Of a stretch of 64,000 bases of DNA, positions 8,529-16,852 are shown piece after piece. Made by a program: the position numbers and the translations under genes. Below the pieces are notes generated by a model that was not told the origin of the DNA, made no database searches, and was given only the letters and a program-made list of their open reading frames with translations. The stretch spans positions 43,631 to 107,630 of the forward strand of contig PAPI01000015.1 of assembly GCA_002708845.1 (NCBI GenBank). Reading direction: 5' to 3'. Within the stretch, counting starts at the first letter, position 1; every line of letters begins with the position of its first letter. Source of the DNA: Leeuwenhoekiella sp. (GTDB lineage Bacteria > Bacteroidota > Bacteroidia > Flavobacteriales > Flavobacteriaceae).

Positions 8529-9731
8529 ATGAAATTAGCAATCGTAACCGCCTATCCTCCCAGCAAAGTAACCCTTAATGAATATGCTTACCATTTAGTA
8601 AAACATTTCCGCCAGCTTGAAGAAGTAAGCGAAATCGTCCTGTTAACCGATGTGGAAGCTGACGAGGCCGACATTCGTTTTGAAGAGGAAGGCTGCAGCG
8701 TAAAAGTCATCAACTGCTGGAAGTTTAACAGCTACCGCAACGTATTGACCATCACTAAAACCCTCAAAGCTCTGAAACCCGATGCCGTACTGTATAACCT
8801 TCAGTTTATGAAGTTTGGGGATCAAAAGATTCCGGCAGCATTGGGCTTATTCGCTCCGTTTTTTAGCAAACTGATGGGGATGAAAACCATTGTTTTACTG
8901 CACAACATTATGGAAGCTGTAGACCTGAACCAGGCCGGATTTACCTCCAATAAACTGAAGATCAAAATCTTTAACCTAATCGGTTCTGTACTTACCCGCG
9001 TGGTGCTTAAGGCCGATAAAGTTGCCCTTACTATTGGCAACTACGTCACCTTGCTCGAAGAAAAGTACAAGGCCAAAAACTGTATGTTAATCCCGCACGG
9101 CACTTTTGAACTCGCCGAAGAACCCACTTTTGAGATACCCGAAGGCCCTATGAAGATTATGACTTTTGGAAAATTTGGTACCTATAAAAAAGTAGAAGTG
9201 CTTATTGAAGCGGTAGAGCAGGCCCGTAAAATTACCGGGAAGGAACTGGAAGTGGTTATCGCCGGTACCGACAACCCGAATACTTTGGGCTATCTGGCCG
9301 GAGTACAGGCTAAGTATGCGCACCTGCCTAATATTCAGTTTACCGGATATGTAGCAGAAGAAGATGTACCCCGCATTTTTACCGAAAGCGCAATGGTGGT
9401 GTTCCCCTACACTTCAACAACCGGCAGCAGCGGCGTACTACACCAGGCCGGAAGTTATGGTAAAGCCGTTGTGATGCCTGATCTGGGAGACCTTGCACTC
9501 TTAGTTAAAGAGGAAGGCTACCGCGGGGAGTTTTTTGAGCCTGAAAACCCAACAAGTCTGGCGCAGGCTATCGCAAAGCTGGTTGTAAACACGGCTTATC
9601 GTACGGAGCTGGCTAAAGCCAATTTTGAAGCGGCCAATGCTCTGCCTATGTCGGTGATCGCGCAATGCTATCTGGATGCATTTAAACAAATAGAAATAGA
9701 AAGCCGTTCAGAAGAACTAGTGGCGGCCTAA
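8529..9731 (+). CDS. family 4 glycosyltransferase
   Basis: 400 residues from the ATG at 8529; an in-frame TTG two codons earlier is less likely. The N-terminal domain opens MKLAIVTAYPPSKVTLNEYA, typical of GT-B enzymes. The C-terminal Rossmann domain carries GKFGTYKKVEVLIEA, a VIAGTDNP segment, and the donor-site stretch FPYTSTTGSSGVLHQAGSYG that replaces the usual E-x7-E region. It should add a sugar to the lipid-linked or growing polysaccharide at the cytoplasmic face of the inner membrane. It ends exactly where the convergent glycosidase gene ends (adjacent stop codons at 9729-9734). Sugar specificity is not visible. Confidence 0.88.
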   Translation: MKLAIVTAYPPSKVTLNEYAYHLVKHFRQLEEVSEIVLLTDVEADEADIRFEEEGCSVKVINCWKFNSYRNVLTITKTLKALKPDAVLYNLQFMKFGDQKIPAALGLFAPFFSKLMGMKTIVLLHNIMEAVDLNQAGFTSNKLKIKIFNLIGSVLTRVVLKADKVALTIGNYVTLLEEKYKAKNCMLIPHGTFELAEEPTFEIPEGPMKIMTFGKFGTYKKVEVLIEAVEQARKITGKELEVVIAGTDNPNTLGYLAGVQAKYAHLPNIQFTGYVAEEDVPRIFTESAMVVFPYTSTTGSSGVLHQAGSYGKAVVMPDLGDLALLVKEEGYRGEFFEPENPTSLAQAIAKLVVNTAYRTELAKANFEAANALPMSVIAQCYLDAFKQIEIESRSEELVAA

Positions 9732-11243
9732 TCAGCGGTCTCTGATCGTATAATAAGCCGGGTCTTTCACCCCATTTTGATCAATAATACCAAAATAGCC
9801 CTGCTTGTTTTTACGCCAGGGAAGCCTACCGGCAACACGCTCTGGGACATCCCTAAAGTCGAAGAGCGTCCAGGAGAGATAGTTTATGCTGTCTCTCCTT
9901 TTTATTTGCATAAATTCGGTGTAAAAATCATCCTGACTTTTTGCACCAATACCGAAGCCATTCCAGATTCCGGAGTAGGAGGAGTAGCCTATTTCCTGAA
10001 GTACAACAGGCTTTGAGGTTTGCTGTTTCAGGTTTTGGTGGGCTTCAGCAAGGTCCTCAAGATCCCGGTAATAGTGATACGAAACCACATCTACCTCATT
10101 TTCGAGGAGGATAGCTGCTTCGGGTGTCGACCAGCCAATAGTTATCGGATGTTCGGCGTCAAGCTCTTTTAATTTCTGAATGCTTTGGCGAAGCCAAAGC
10201 AGAACCTCTTCTTTGCCCCGGGATTCAAAATCCAGATCGGGTTCGTTTTTCAAGTCCCAACCCCACAGGGCCGGATGCTCTTTCAGATGATTTACAATGC
10301 CGCTTAGGTGTTTGTTGGTCAGCGTATAGTCGTTGAGGTTGTAATTTCCATAGAAATCAAAAAGCGTCACCATCACTTTTAGCCCTGCTTTATCTGCCTC
10401 ATCTAAGAGCCGAGTGAGCTTCTCCAACTTTGCAGGATTTAGGTTTGTTTTGCCAAAATCTTCATAGCCCACAAATACGCGAATGCAATTCAATTTTAAG
10501 TCGGTCACCAGTTTAAAATCTTCAGCAAGGACTGAAGGATCAAAGTTTTCACCAAAAGTATCCCACGGACTGTCCTGCGGATAGTAGTTGATGCCTTCTA
10601 AAACTTCCGCCTTCATTTGAATTGGATCAGCTACAACCGAATCCTGCCGGGCCTCCAGCTTTTCTAAATGCCGGATGCGCCAAAAGCCGTCTTCGAGCAG
10701 GAGTACCACCCGGTAATCTGCATTAAATCTGTGGGTTGTAATGAGTTTGTTGTTAGTATAGATTTTTTCGATCCCGCTTACATCACGGTCAGTAAGCACC
10801 GCCAGCTTGCCGTCTGCACTGTAAAACTCCAGACTGGGGTGGTGGGTCAGTGTGGTGGATTCTACTTTGATTCCGTTGGTCTGGTTAAGGGCGATCAAGT
10901 CTTTAAGCTTGACGCGGGCGCTTGAGGTATAGTGATCGTTTATACCGGTCTCGTCACCCTTAAACAGCGCATTGTTGCGCACATACCAGGCATCCAGATA
11001 ATCCTGTTCGAGCCGGGTTTGGTTTGCGGGTTCCAGGGGTCTGCCGGGGTTTTCAACAGATTCCCAGATTACATCGGGCAGGTAATAATCCCCACGTTTG
11101 GCATCGAGATGAAGCATCGTTGATTTATCTGCACCCGTGTTGAGGTAGGCAATGATCTGGCTGATGCCATAGAGAATCCCGGCGTTGACCAGCACAAAAA
11201 TGAGCAGAATGGCAGCTCTTAGTATGGTTTTGTTACGGTTCAC
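9732..11243 (-). CDS. membrane-anchored GH5-like glycosidase with NTF2-like domain
   Basis: 503 residues. An N-terminal hydrophobic anchor (residues 8-32) is followed by an NTF2-like domain (about 60-200, LEQDYLDAWYVRNNALFKG to DGFWRIRHLEKL). A clan-A TIM barrel follows (about 215-503). The expected catalytic pair is visible: acid/base Glu in WDLKNEPDLDF (about 335) and nucleophile Glu in VVLQEIGYSS (about 417), with the HYYRDLEDL strand between. The fold fits GH5/GH2-type beta-glycanases. Sitting in a polysaccharide locus, it may trim or release the polymer in the periplasm. Its start overlaps the upstream gene's stop by 4 bases (ATGA), implying translational coupling. The substrate is unknown. 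Confidence 0.82.
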   Translation of the reverse strand: MNRNKTILRAAILLIFVLVNAGILYGISQIIAYLNTGADKSTMLHLDAKRGDYYLPDVIWESVENPGRPLEPANQTRLEQDYLDAWYVRNNALFKGDETGINDHYTSSARVKLKDLIALNQTNGIKVESTTLTHHPSLEFYSADGKLAVLTDRDVSGIEKIYTNNKLITTHRFNADYRVVLLLEDGFWRIRHLEKLEARQDSVVADPIQMKAEVLEGINYYPQDSPWDTFGENFDPSVLAEDFKLVTDLKLNCIRVFVGYEDFGKTNLNPAKLEKLTRLLDEADKAGLKVMVTLFDFYGNYNLNDYTLTNKHLSGIVNHLKEHPALWGWDLKNEPDLDFESRGKEEVLLWLRQSIQKLKELDAEHPITIGWSTPEAAILLENEVDVVSYHYYRDLEDLAEAHQNLKQQTSKPVVLQEIGYSSYSGIWNGFGIGAKSQDDFYTEFMQIKRRDSINYLSWTLFDFRDVPERVAGRLPWRKNKQGYFGIIDQNGVKDPAYYTIRDR

Positions 11244-12466
11244 TGCAGCACGATGGTTTTTTGGGTAGTTAAACCTAAAGCTTTTACGATAACGCGGTAT
11301 TCTCCTGCGGCAAATTTTTCCGGATTGAGGTCAAAAGAAGCTCTGCCGTCTTTGGTTTTGAGGATTTGAGTTGTGTTACCAATTTGGATTTCGACACGAA
11401 CTCCATCAGGAATTAACTGTCCCAGATAACTGGTAATGGGTCCTACCTGAATGCTTCGGTCTTTAAGAGAAAACGGAAGTTCGTTAGTCGCCGGTTTAAA
11501 GCTGACCTGGGCAGAACCACTGCGGGCGATCCCCTTGACGACTGCCTCAACCGTCCAGGTGGTGGGAAATTCCGGGTGCAGCACAGGTGCAAAGGCAAAA
11601 CCGTTGAGGCTGGGTGCCGCAGTTTTCCAGCGGTAGCCGCGGTCGTCTTTCATATAAAAATAAACCAGAGTTCCATCGGTAATCACATTGCCGTGGCCAT
11701 CTCTGATCTGATCGGTTTTGAAGGTGAGCAGCGCATTACCGTCTGCATAGGGATGCAGATGATCTATGCTGAGGTTGAAGTTTTCTGCCAGATCGGGATA
11801 CACATCCGCGACGAGTTCGCGCGAGGCACTGTTGCCCAAAACACTGGCGGTGGTGATCCTACCGGTTTGCAGGGGTGCGGAGATGTTTTTCCAGGCAAAG
11901 CCTTTATCAATTGTGGCCGGGGTCGTCGTAATCGCATCCCGAAACTGATGTTTGATGAACAATGGTGTCCCGTTGGGCAGCAGGTTGTCGAGGTAATCGG
12001 TTGGCAGACTCACTAACATGGTATAATCGCGCTCGCTGGCAACAATGCTTCGCGGTCCCAGGTAATTTTCGAGTTCGCCCAATTGGGTCGTATCAGCCTG
12101 CAGATCAAAACGGCCTTGCTGAATCGTGCGGCTTCCTTCCTGTAATTGCCAGGAGATTACCCCGGCGTGTTTGGTCAATTCAGGTGGAATCTGGAAAACG
12201 GGAACATCATTAGTAAGCTCGGGTTTTAAAACGGTGGTACCATAGGTGCCTGATGCAATAAGGCAAATGGAATCCTTAAGCGGAAGTTCGTATTCCGAAA
12301 TCCGAACGGATATGCCTTGGGGCGTGACTGTTTGTGAACCGGGAATTTCGAGTTTTAAAGCCTGCTGTTTTTGGTTCTGATCAGCAGATTGGGTCCCCCG
12401 GGCAACCCAAAAAAGACCCAGAATGAGCAAGGCTAAACCAATGCGGTATGTGTGTGTGGTTTTCAT
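11240..12466 (-). CDS. secreted or anchored protein with Ig-like repeats, unknown function
   Basis: 408 residues. One N-terminal hydrophobic helix (IGLALLILGLFWVARG) acts as signal or anchor. The rest is beta-rich with repeated Ig-like strands: FYMKDDRGYRWKT, FPTTWTVEAVVKGIARSG and a final AAGEYRVIVKALG strand, resembling bacterial Ig modules. I do not recognise a family. It overlaps both neighbours by 4 bases, so the three minus-strand genes 15504 to 9732 form one coupled unit. It probably acts in the periplasm with the glycosidase and the large membrane protein. Confidence 0.75.
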   Translation of the reverse strand: MKTTHTYRIGLALLILGLFWVARGTQSADQNQKQQALKLEIPGSQTVTPQGISVRISEYELPLKDSICLIASGTYGTTVLKPELTNDVPVFQIPPELTKHAGVISWQLQEGSRTIQQGRFDLQADTTQLGELENYLGPRSIVASERDYTMLVSLPTDYLDNLLPNGTPLFIKHQFRDAITTTPATIDKGFAWKNISAPLQTGRITTASVLGNSASRELVADVYPDLAENFNLSIDHLHPYADGNALLTFKTDQIRDGHGNVITDGTLVYFYMKDDRGYRWKTAAPSLNGFAFAPVLHPEFPTTWTVEAVVKGIARSGSAQVSFKPATNELPFSLKDRSIQVGPITSYLGQLIPDGVRVEIQIGNTTQILKTKDGRASFDLNPEKFAAGEYRVIVKALGLTTQKTIVLQ

Positions 12467-15400
12467 CGTGGATTTCCAATATACGCATTTGGCGTGATGC
12501 TCAGATATTGATAGGGCATCCCGTTTATTTCGATGAGTTCTTCGGCTTTGCCAAAATCGTTTCGGTAGGGTACAATTTTATCGGAAATACTTTGATTGGG
12601 CAGTCCGTTTACCGAAACCGTACTCAGACCTGAAGCACAAATCTGAGGCCATACGCCGGTATATAGAGTGATTTCAAAAGGCTGTTTGCGCTGCTGCCGC
12701 ACGCTTTCGTCCACATAGGTAGCATCAACCCAAACCAATTGCTGCTCCCGGTTGTAATAGGAGGTGAGTAACTGCGGAATGGTTGCCGCTTCGGTGGTGG
12801 GGTTGAAGAGGAAACCGGTGAGTTGCGTCCCTTCCTGCTGCAGCTTGGCCGGGGAAATGGCCTGATACAAATCGGTTGTGGCGACATTGGCTTTTACCTG
12901 AACCTCAAAACTCTCAACTGCTTGAGGCAGGGAATCTCCCGGAATGGGAACAAAATCAATGCGGAAGGGCGTGGTTTCTTTGGGCAACAGCTTGTGTTTT
13001 ACCAGATCTTGCGCGTTGTAGCGTGCCTCCTCCCGGTTTTGAGCATCGTACAGGGCTCCGGTGACCGAGATATCTGCGGGAATGTTGTCTACATTCTGAA
13101 TTTCACCTACTATATAAAACAAGCTATCACGCTGAACGAGTTGGGCCGAAAGTACCTCGACCACAGGTTGCTTCAGGATGTCTTCGTGATAGGTTTGCTC
13201 TGAAGTTATCTTGCGTTTACCGTGGTTGTACCAGGCGGTGGTATTTTCAGTAAGCAATTGGTCTGGCGGAATATCGGGATCAACCGTATCGGCTCTTAAA
13301 AACCAATCGCCTTTGCGTTTTACCAGTTGGAGGCTGTCTATGGTATTGATGATTTTGAGCGGAGTGACCCATTCCGAACGGGCAACGGCATAGGCTGTTG
13401 AGTCGGTCGTGGAAAGCAATTCGACATCAATGCGGTCGAGCTTGGCATACGAACTCAGCAAACCGTCTGATACCGAAATTTCAAGCATAAACTGGGCGAT
13501 GCTTTTTCCGCTTTGCGGATCGATATAGGAATGTGCCCGCTCAAACTCTTTAAAATCCATCGCATCGTAATAGGCCAACACGGCATTTGTAGGACTGAGC
13601 TGCTCTTCACTTTTGATATAAAACAGGTACATCCCAAAGCAAAAGAAACCGGTCATCAGCAGAACCCAAACCAGAGAAATTCGGTACAGTAATCCCGATA
13701 TACGCTGTCTGGAGGGGACAAAATTTAAATAGACCGCTCTTTGTTCGTTACCTTTTTTAAAGGAGCGCGTCCACATGGATTTGAGGTGGAGCAGCAAGGC
13801 TATAATCACGGTCAAAAAAGGAATGGTGCCCCACATCAATTTTAAAAATAAGGCTACATCTTCTTTAGGAATAAAGCTGGGCAGGGGTTCTATGCCTGAT
13901 TTTTCCCAAACCTGAATCCCGTTTTCGAGAACGCTAAGGCGGTGCCAGCCTGTAAAATACAGCAACGGATCGTAGAACTTATCGTTTGAAAACACGTACT
14001 TCAAATGGTATTTTTCGGGAACCGTAAGAAACTGTTGTAGGGAGCCGATGCCTTCTATTCCGCGATACTTGGAATTTTCAAGACGTTCTACCGCGCGGGA
14101 AGTGAGTTCGGGCAGGCGGCGTGCCGAATGGTAATCTCCGTCAACCGTGGTAGCGGGGGTAAGGGCCGAAAGCCAGGACATTTGATCGCCAAAGCCCAAA
14201 GGTAAATAGCGCCATTTATCGTGGTTGTCCTGATTGAGGAAGTTTACAATAGGCAGCATATTTAAAGTCGCTGGCTGGCTGGGTCTGAATTTACCCAGGG
14301 TAACCGTAAAAATGGCGATAGCGATAAATACACCGGCCAAAAAGCCACCCGATACCCGATGCAAAAGGGAACCCCATTTAGACTGCAGGTATTGTTTGTA
14401 ATCGCCTTCTACAAAACGGTAGCAGAATTCTCCAAAAGCAGGAAGAGCCATAATAGATGCCCAAAGCGTAAAGCGGTCTAGCGTTAGGATGTTAAAGGCA
14501 TTTTCGCCCAAAATTTTCAACGGAATGGGCGTGGTACCTCCGGTTCCCAATATCAATAAGAGGGTAAAGCTGATGCCAAAAAACAACAGGCGTTTGCTGT
14601 AATAGCGGTAAAAGAAGTAGGGTAGGAGCAACAGTAAAATTCCCCAGGGAATGATGAAAAATGCGAGTCCGGATGAGGTTACTTCCAAAAAATTATCCCG
14701 CGAACCGTGTGGGATGGGCACCTGGGTAATTGGGTTTTTTTTGGTGTTGATCCAATACGGAAGGATGCAGACTACGATCAGTACTAGCGACGAAGCACCA
14801 AAAATGATGATACGTTTAAGATGACTCCACAGCGTTTTAATAAATAGGACGAGGGTAACCTCCCGGTTGCTGCAAACCTTTTCGCGGGCGGCATCCATAA
14901 TTACCATTCCGATTAAGGGAAAAATAAAGAATACCATCCCAAATATAGGCGTGACATGGTGTGAGGTAACGGTGACCGAAAGCAGGGCAAGGGCTTTAAA
15001 CAAATGCCTTTTGCGGGCGGTTTTAAGCCACAGGTAGATTTCCGGCAGGGCGTGCATCAGTACTGAAATGCCAATGATGCTGGGCAGTTGCCCAAAAATA
15101 TGCAGGGTTTCCACAAAAGAGGAGGAGAATACTGCAAGAATGGCGGCGTAACCGGCTACTTTTTTATCGGGGATTAGCACCAGCGTAAAACGGTATACTC
15201 CGGTAATGAATAAGACAATGCCTACAAAAGCCAGGGTAAACATTCCAAATTTGAGTCCGCCCACGAGCGAAAGTGCCCCAATGATCTGGTGTACCAGCGG
15301 CGGATAGCCCATTACGGTAAAGCCGGTGTACCAGCTGTAGCTCCAGGGTTCAAACCAACTGGTCGCGTAATGGTTGGCAAAAAAGAGGTGTATGAGGGCG

Positions 15401-15504
15401 TCGTAGGTACGTTCCAGCGTAAAAAAGATGGAAGTACCGTGCACAATGATACCCAGCAGTACTGCGGTGACCAGGTATTTATTGGTTTGATTTGCCTTCA
15501 TCAC
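12463..15504 (-). CDS. large GT-C-like membrane protein with periplasmic NTF2-like tail
   Basis: 1013 residues. The first 600 hold about ten to twelve membrane helices. The early loop TYDALIHLFFANHYATSW carries an acidic residue after the first helix, as in GT-C glycosyltransferases and the 'PTPS-related' membrane protein family. After a late helix (RISLVWVLLMTGFFCFGMYL) comes a periplasmic region with an NTF2-like domain (NAVLAYYDAMDFKEFERAH to GDWFLRAD) and beta-rich C-terminal modules. It may use a lipid-linked sugar donor on the periplasmic side. It heads the coupled minus-strand operon and is divergent from the GT2 gene, which may make that donor. Function beyond 'GT-C-like' is inference. 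Confidence 0.75.
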   Translation of the reverse strand: MMKANQTNKYLVTAVLLGIIVHGTSIFFTLERTYDALIHLFFANHYATSWFEPWSYSWYTGFTVMGYPPLVHQIIGALSLVGGLKFGMFTLAFVGIVLFITGVYRFTLVLIPDKKVAGYAAILAVFSSSFVETLHIFGQLPSIIGISVLMHALPEIYLWLKTARKRHLFKALALLSVTVTSHHVTPIFGMVFFIFPLIGMVIMDAAREKVCSNREVTLVLFIKTLWSHLKRIIIFGASSLVLIVVCILPYWINTKKNPITQVPIPHGSRDNFLEVTSSGLAFFIIPWGILLLLLPYFFYRYYSKRLLFFGISFTLLLILGTGGTTPIPLKILGENAFNILTLDRFTLWASIMALPAFGEFCYRFVEGDYKQYLQSKWGSLLHRVSGGFLAGVFIAIAIFTVTLGKFRPSQPATLNMLPIVNFLNQDNHDKWRYLPLGFGDQMSWLSALTPATTVDGDYHSARRLPELTSRAVERLENSKYRGIEGIGSLQQFLTVPEKYHLKYVFSNDKFYDPLLYFTGWHRLSVLENGIQVWEKSGIEPLPSFIPKEDVALFLKLMWGTIPFLTVIIALLLHLKSMWTRSFKKGNEQRAVYLNFVPSRQRISGLLYRISLVWVLLMTGFFCFGMYLFYIKSEEQLSPTNAVLAYYDAMDFKEFERAHSYIDPQSGKSIAQFMLEISVSDGLLSSYAKLDRIDVELLSTTDSTAYAVARSEWVTPLKIINTIDSLQLVKRKGDWFLRADTVDPDIPPDQLLTENTTAWYNHGKRKITSEQTYHEDILKQPVVEVLSAQLVQRDSLFYIVGEIQNVDNIPADISVTGALYDAQNREEARYNAQDLVKHKLLPKETTPFRIDFVPIPGDSLPQAVESFEVQVKANVATTDLYQAISPAKLQQEGTQLTGFLFNPTTEAATIPQLLTSYYNREQQLVWVDATYVDESVRQQRKQPFEITLYTGVWPQICASGLSTVSVNGLPNQSISDKIVPYRNDFGKAEELIEINGMPYQYLSITPNAYIGNPR

Positions 15505-15559
15505 GTGTTTCGGTGCTTTTTGTTTTGCTTAGGGTAAAGATAGGATATTCGATAACTGG

Positions 15560-15598
15560 TTCGTCTGTCGACGAATGGTTTCCGTCTACAGAAACGGT
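15560..15598 (-). promoter_or_regulatory. candidate LytTR operator between divergent polysaccharide operons
   Basis: Read on the minus strand, three ACC-type half-sites begin at 15598 (ACCGTTTC), 15579 (ACCATTCGTCGACA) and 15560 (ACCAGTTA), each 19 bases apart. The middle one equals the box at 8417 over 14 bases. The plus strand also holds CGTCTACAG (15583-15591), shared with the 6914 element. The site lies between the genes starting at 15504 and 15683 and could serve both. Confidence 0.55.
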
Positions 15599-15639
15599 TC
15601 AGTCACAGAGAAACTCCATTTTTCGTCGTGAGACGCAGG

Positions 15640-15647
15640 TATGTTTG
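15640..15647 (+). promoter_or_regulatory. TAnnTTTG promoter box of the GT2 gene
   Basis: TATGTTTG matches the Bacteroidota -7 consensus exactly and lies 36 bases before the GT2 start. No convincing -33 TTG is present at the usual distance, which would fit a promoter needing an activator at the operator just upstream. Confidence 0.45.
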
Positions 15648-15682
15648 TACGGTAATTAATACAAACCCAAAAATCTACTACG

Positions 15683-16495
15683 ATGAAAACAGGTATCATC
15701 ATTCCGTGCTACAACGAAGAAAAACGTTTAAATCAGGAAGCGTTTGTACGCTTTGCCCAGGAGCACGAAGACTATCATTTATGTTTTGTAAACGATGGCA
15801 GTAAAGACCGCACCCTAAATGTATTGAACCGTATGCGTGCTCAGGCACCTTCAGGAATCAGTATTGTAGACGTCAAGAAAAATTCAGGCAAAGCCACTGC
15901 CGTTCGTGCCGGTGCCCGCTACTTATATACGCTTGATGAAATTGCCTACATAGGTTTTATGGATGCCGATCTATCTACCGATTTTCGGGATTTTAAAGAT
16001 CTGGTAACTACTCTTAAGCGCGAGCGCGTGTCTATGGTTTTTGGTTCGCGAAATTCGGGCGGTGGGGGTATTGAGCGTAATTTTATGCGCAGCCTTTTTT
16101 CCAACTTTATCAAGCAGTTTATCCTGCTCATTTTAGGCTTACCTATCAGAGACACGCAGTGTGGGGCCAAAGTATTTACCCGTGATATTATTCCGGTGCT
16201 TTATGAGCAGGGTTTTGTAAGCAAATGGCTTTTTGATGTCGAAATCTTTTTAAGACTGAAAACCTATTTGGGTAAAGAACAGACTCTAAAGCAAATCATC
16301 GAGCAACCGCTGATGCGTTGGGTGCACGTAGACGACTCCCGATTGGGTATGAAAGACGCCATCGAAATCCCAGGAAAACTCGCCCAGATTTGGTTAACTT
16401 ACACGATGCCTGGCCTTATGCAAGCTTCAAGACCTGTTGCTGAACCAGCTTTAGCGATTTATGCCGGAGTTCCTGAATTGCGTGTTGCAGCTTAA
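15683..16495 (+). CDS. GT2 glycosyltransferase of the DPM1/ALG5 type
   Basis: 270 residues, GT-A fold. Motifs in order: IPCYNEEKRL at the start, FVNDGSKDRT, the metal-binding MDADLSTD, FGSRNSGGGGIERN, and QCGAKVFTRD with a later Trp/His-rich acceptor segment (RWVHVDDSRLG). This set is typical of polyprenyl-phosphate sugar synthases (dolichyl-phosphate mannose/glucose synthase relatives). It should transfer a hexose from a nucleotide sugar to undecaprenyl phosphate at the cytoplasmic face. The divergent 1013-residue GT-C-like protein is the natural user of such a donor. There are no C-terminal membrane helices, so it is a soluble or peripheral form. Confidence 0.87.
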   Translation: MKTGIIIPCYNEEKRLNQEAFVRFAQEHEDYHLCFVNDGSKDRTLNVLNRMRAQAPSGISIVDVKKNSGKATAVRAGARYLYTLDEIAYIGFMDADLSTDFRDFKDLVTTLKRERVSMVFGSRNSGGGGIERNFMRSLFSNFIKQFILLILGLPIRDTQCGAKVFTRDIIPVLYEQGFVSKWLFDVEIFLRLKTYLGKEQTLKQIIEQPLMRWVHVDDSRLGMKDAIEIPGKLAQIWLTYTMPGLMQASRPVAEPALAIYAGVPELRVAA

Positions 16496-16852
16496 GGTTG
16501 GTTGTAAGCGAAATAAGAAATACAAAATCAGTAATCGGTATTTAGTCTCAATATGCAGTCTGCAGTGCTTTCCCTGGAAAATAAAGCATTGAGAACTTAC
16601 TTCAGATTCATTTGAAGTGTATTCTTAGCTGCAATTTTCCTGAGATTGAATCATTTTGAATCCAGTTGGATGAATACGAAATAGGAAATCAGGGACGCGT
16701 TACCTGTGGAATGAATTTAAAATTCCAGATAGAAGTATTTTTTATATGAATCCATAGTTTGAGCGGTCCGGATGTTGCCCAAAATGTTGAGTAACAGCAT
16801 TTGTATCTGTTTTTATACATTTACAGAACCCCTACCGGAATCAAATCAGAAT
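16496..16852. other. gap with fragments of the dispersed intergenic repeat
   Basis: It contains a short run of linker-like words (AAGAAATACAAAATCAG, then CAGTCTGCAGT near 16557-16572) shared with the mosaic repeats elsewhere in the window. The rest shows no gene or clear promoter. An in-frame ATG at 16772 would extend the next protein, but the added 27 residues precede the signal peptide and look non-coding. Confidence 0.5.
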
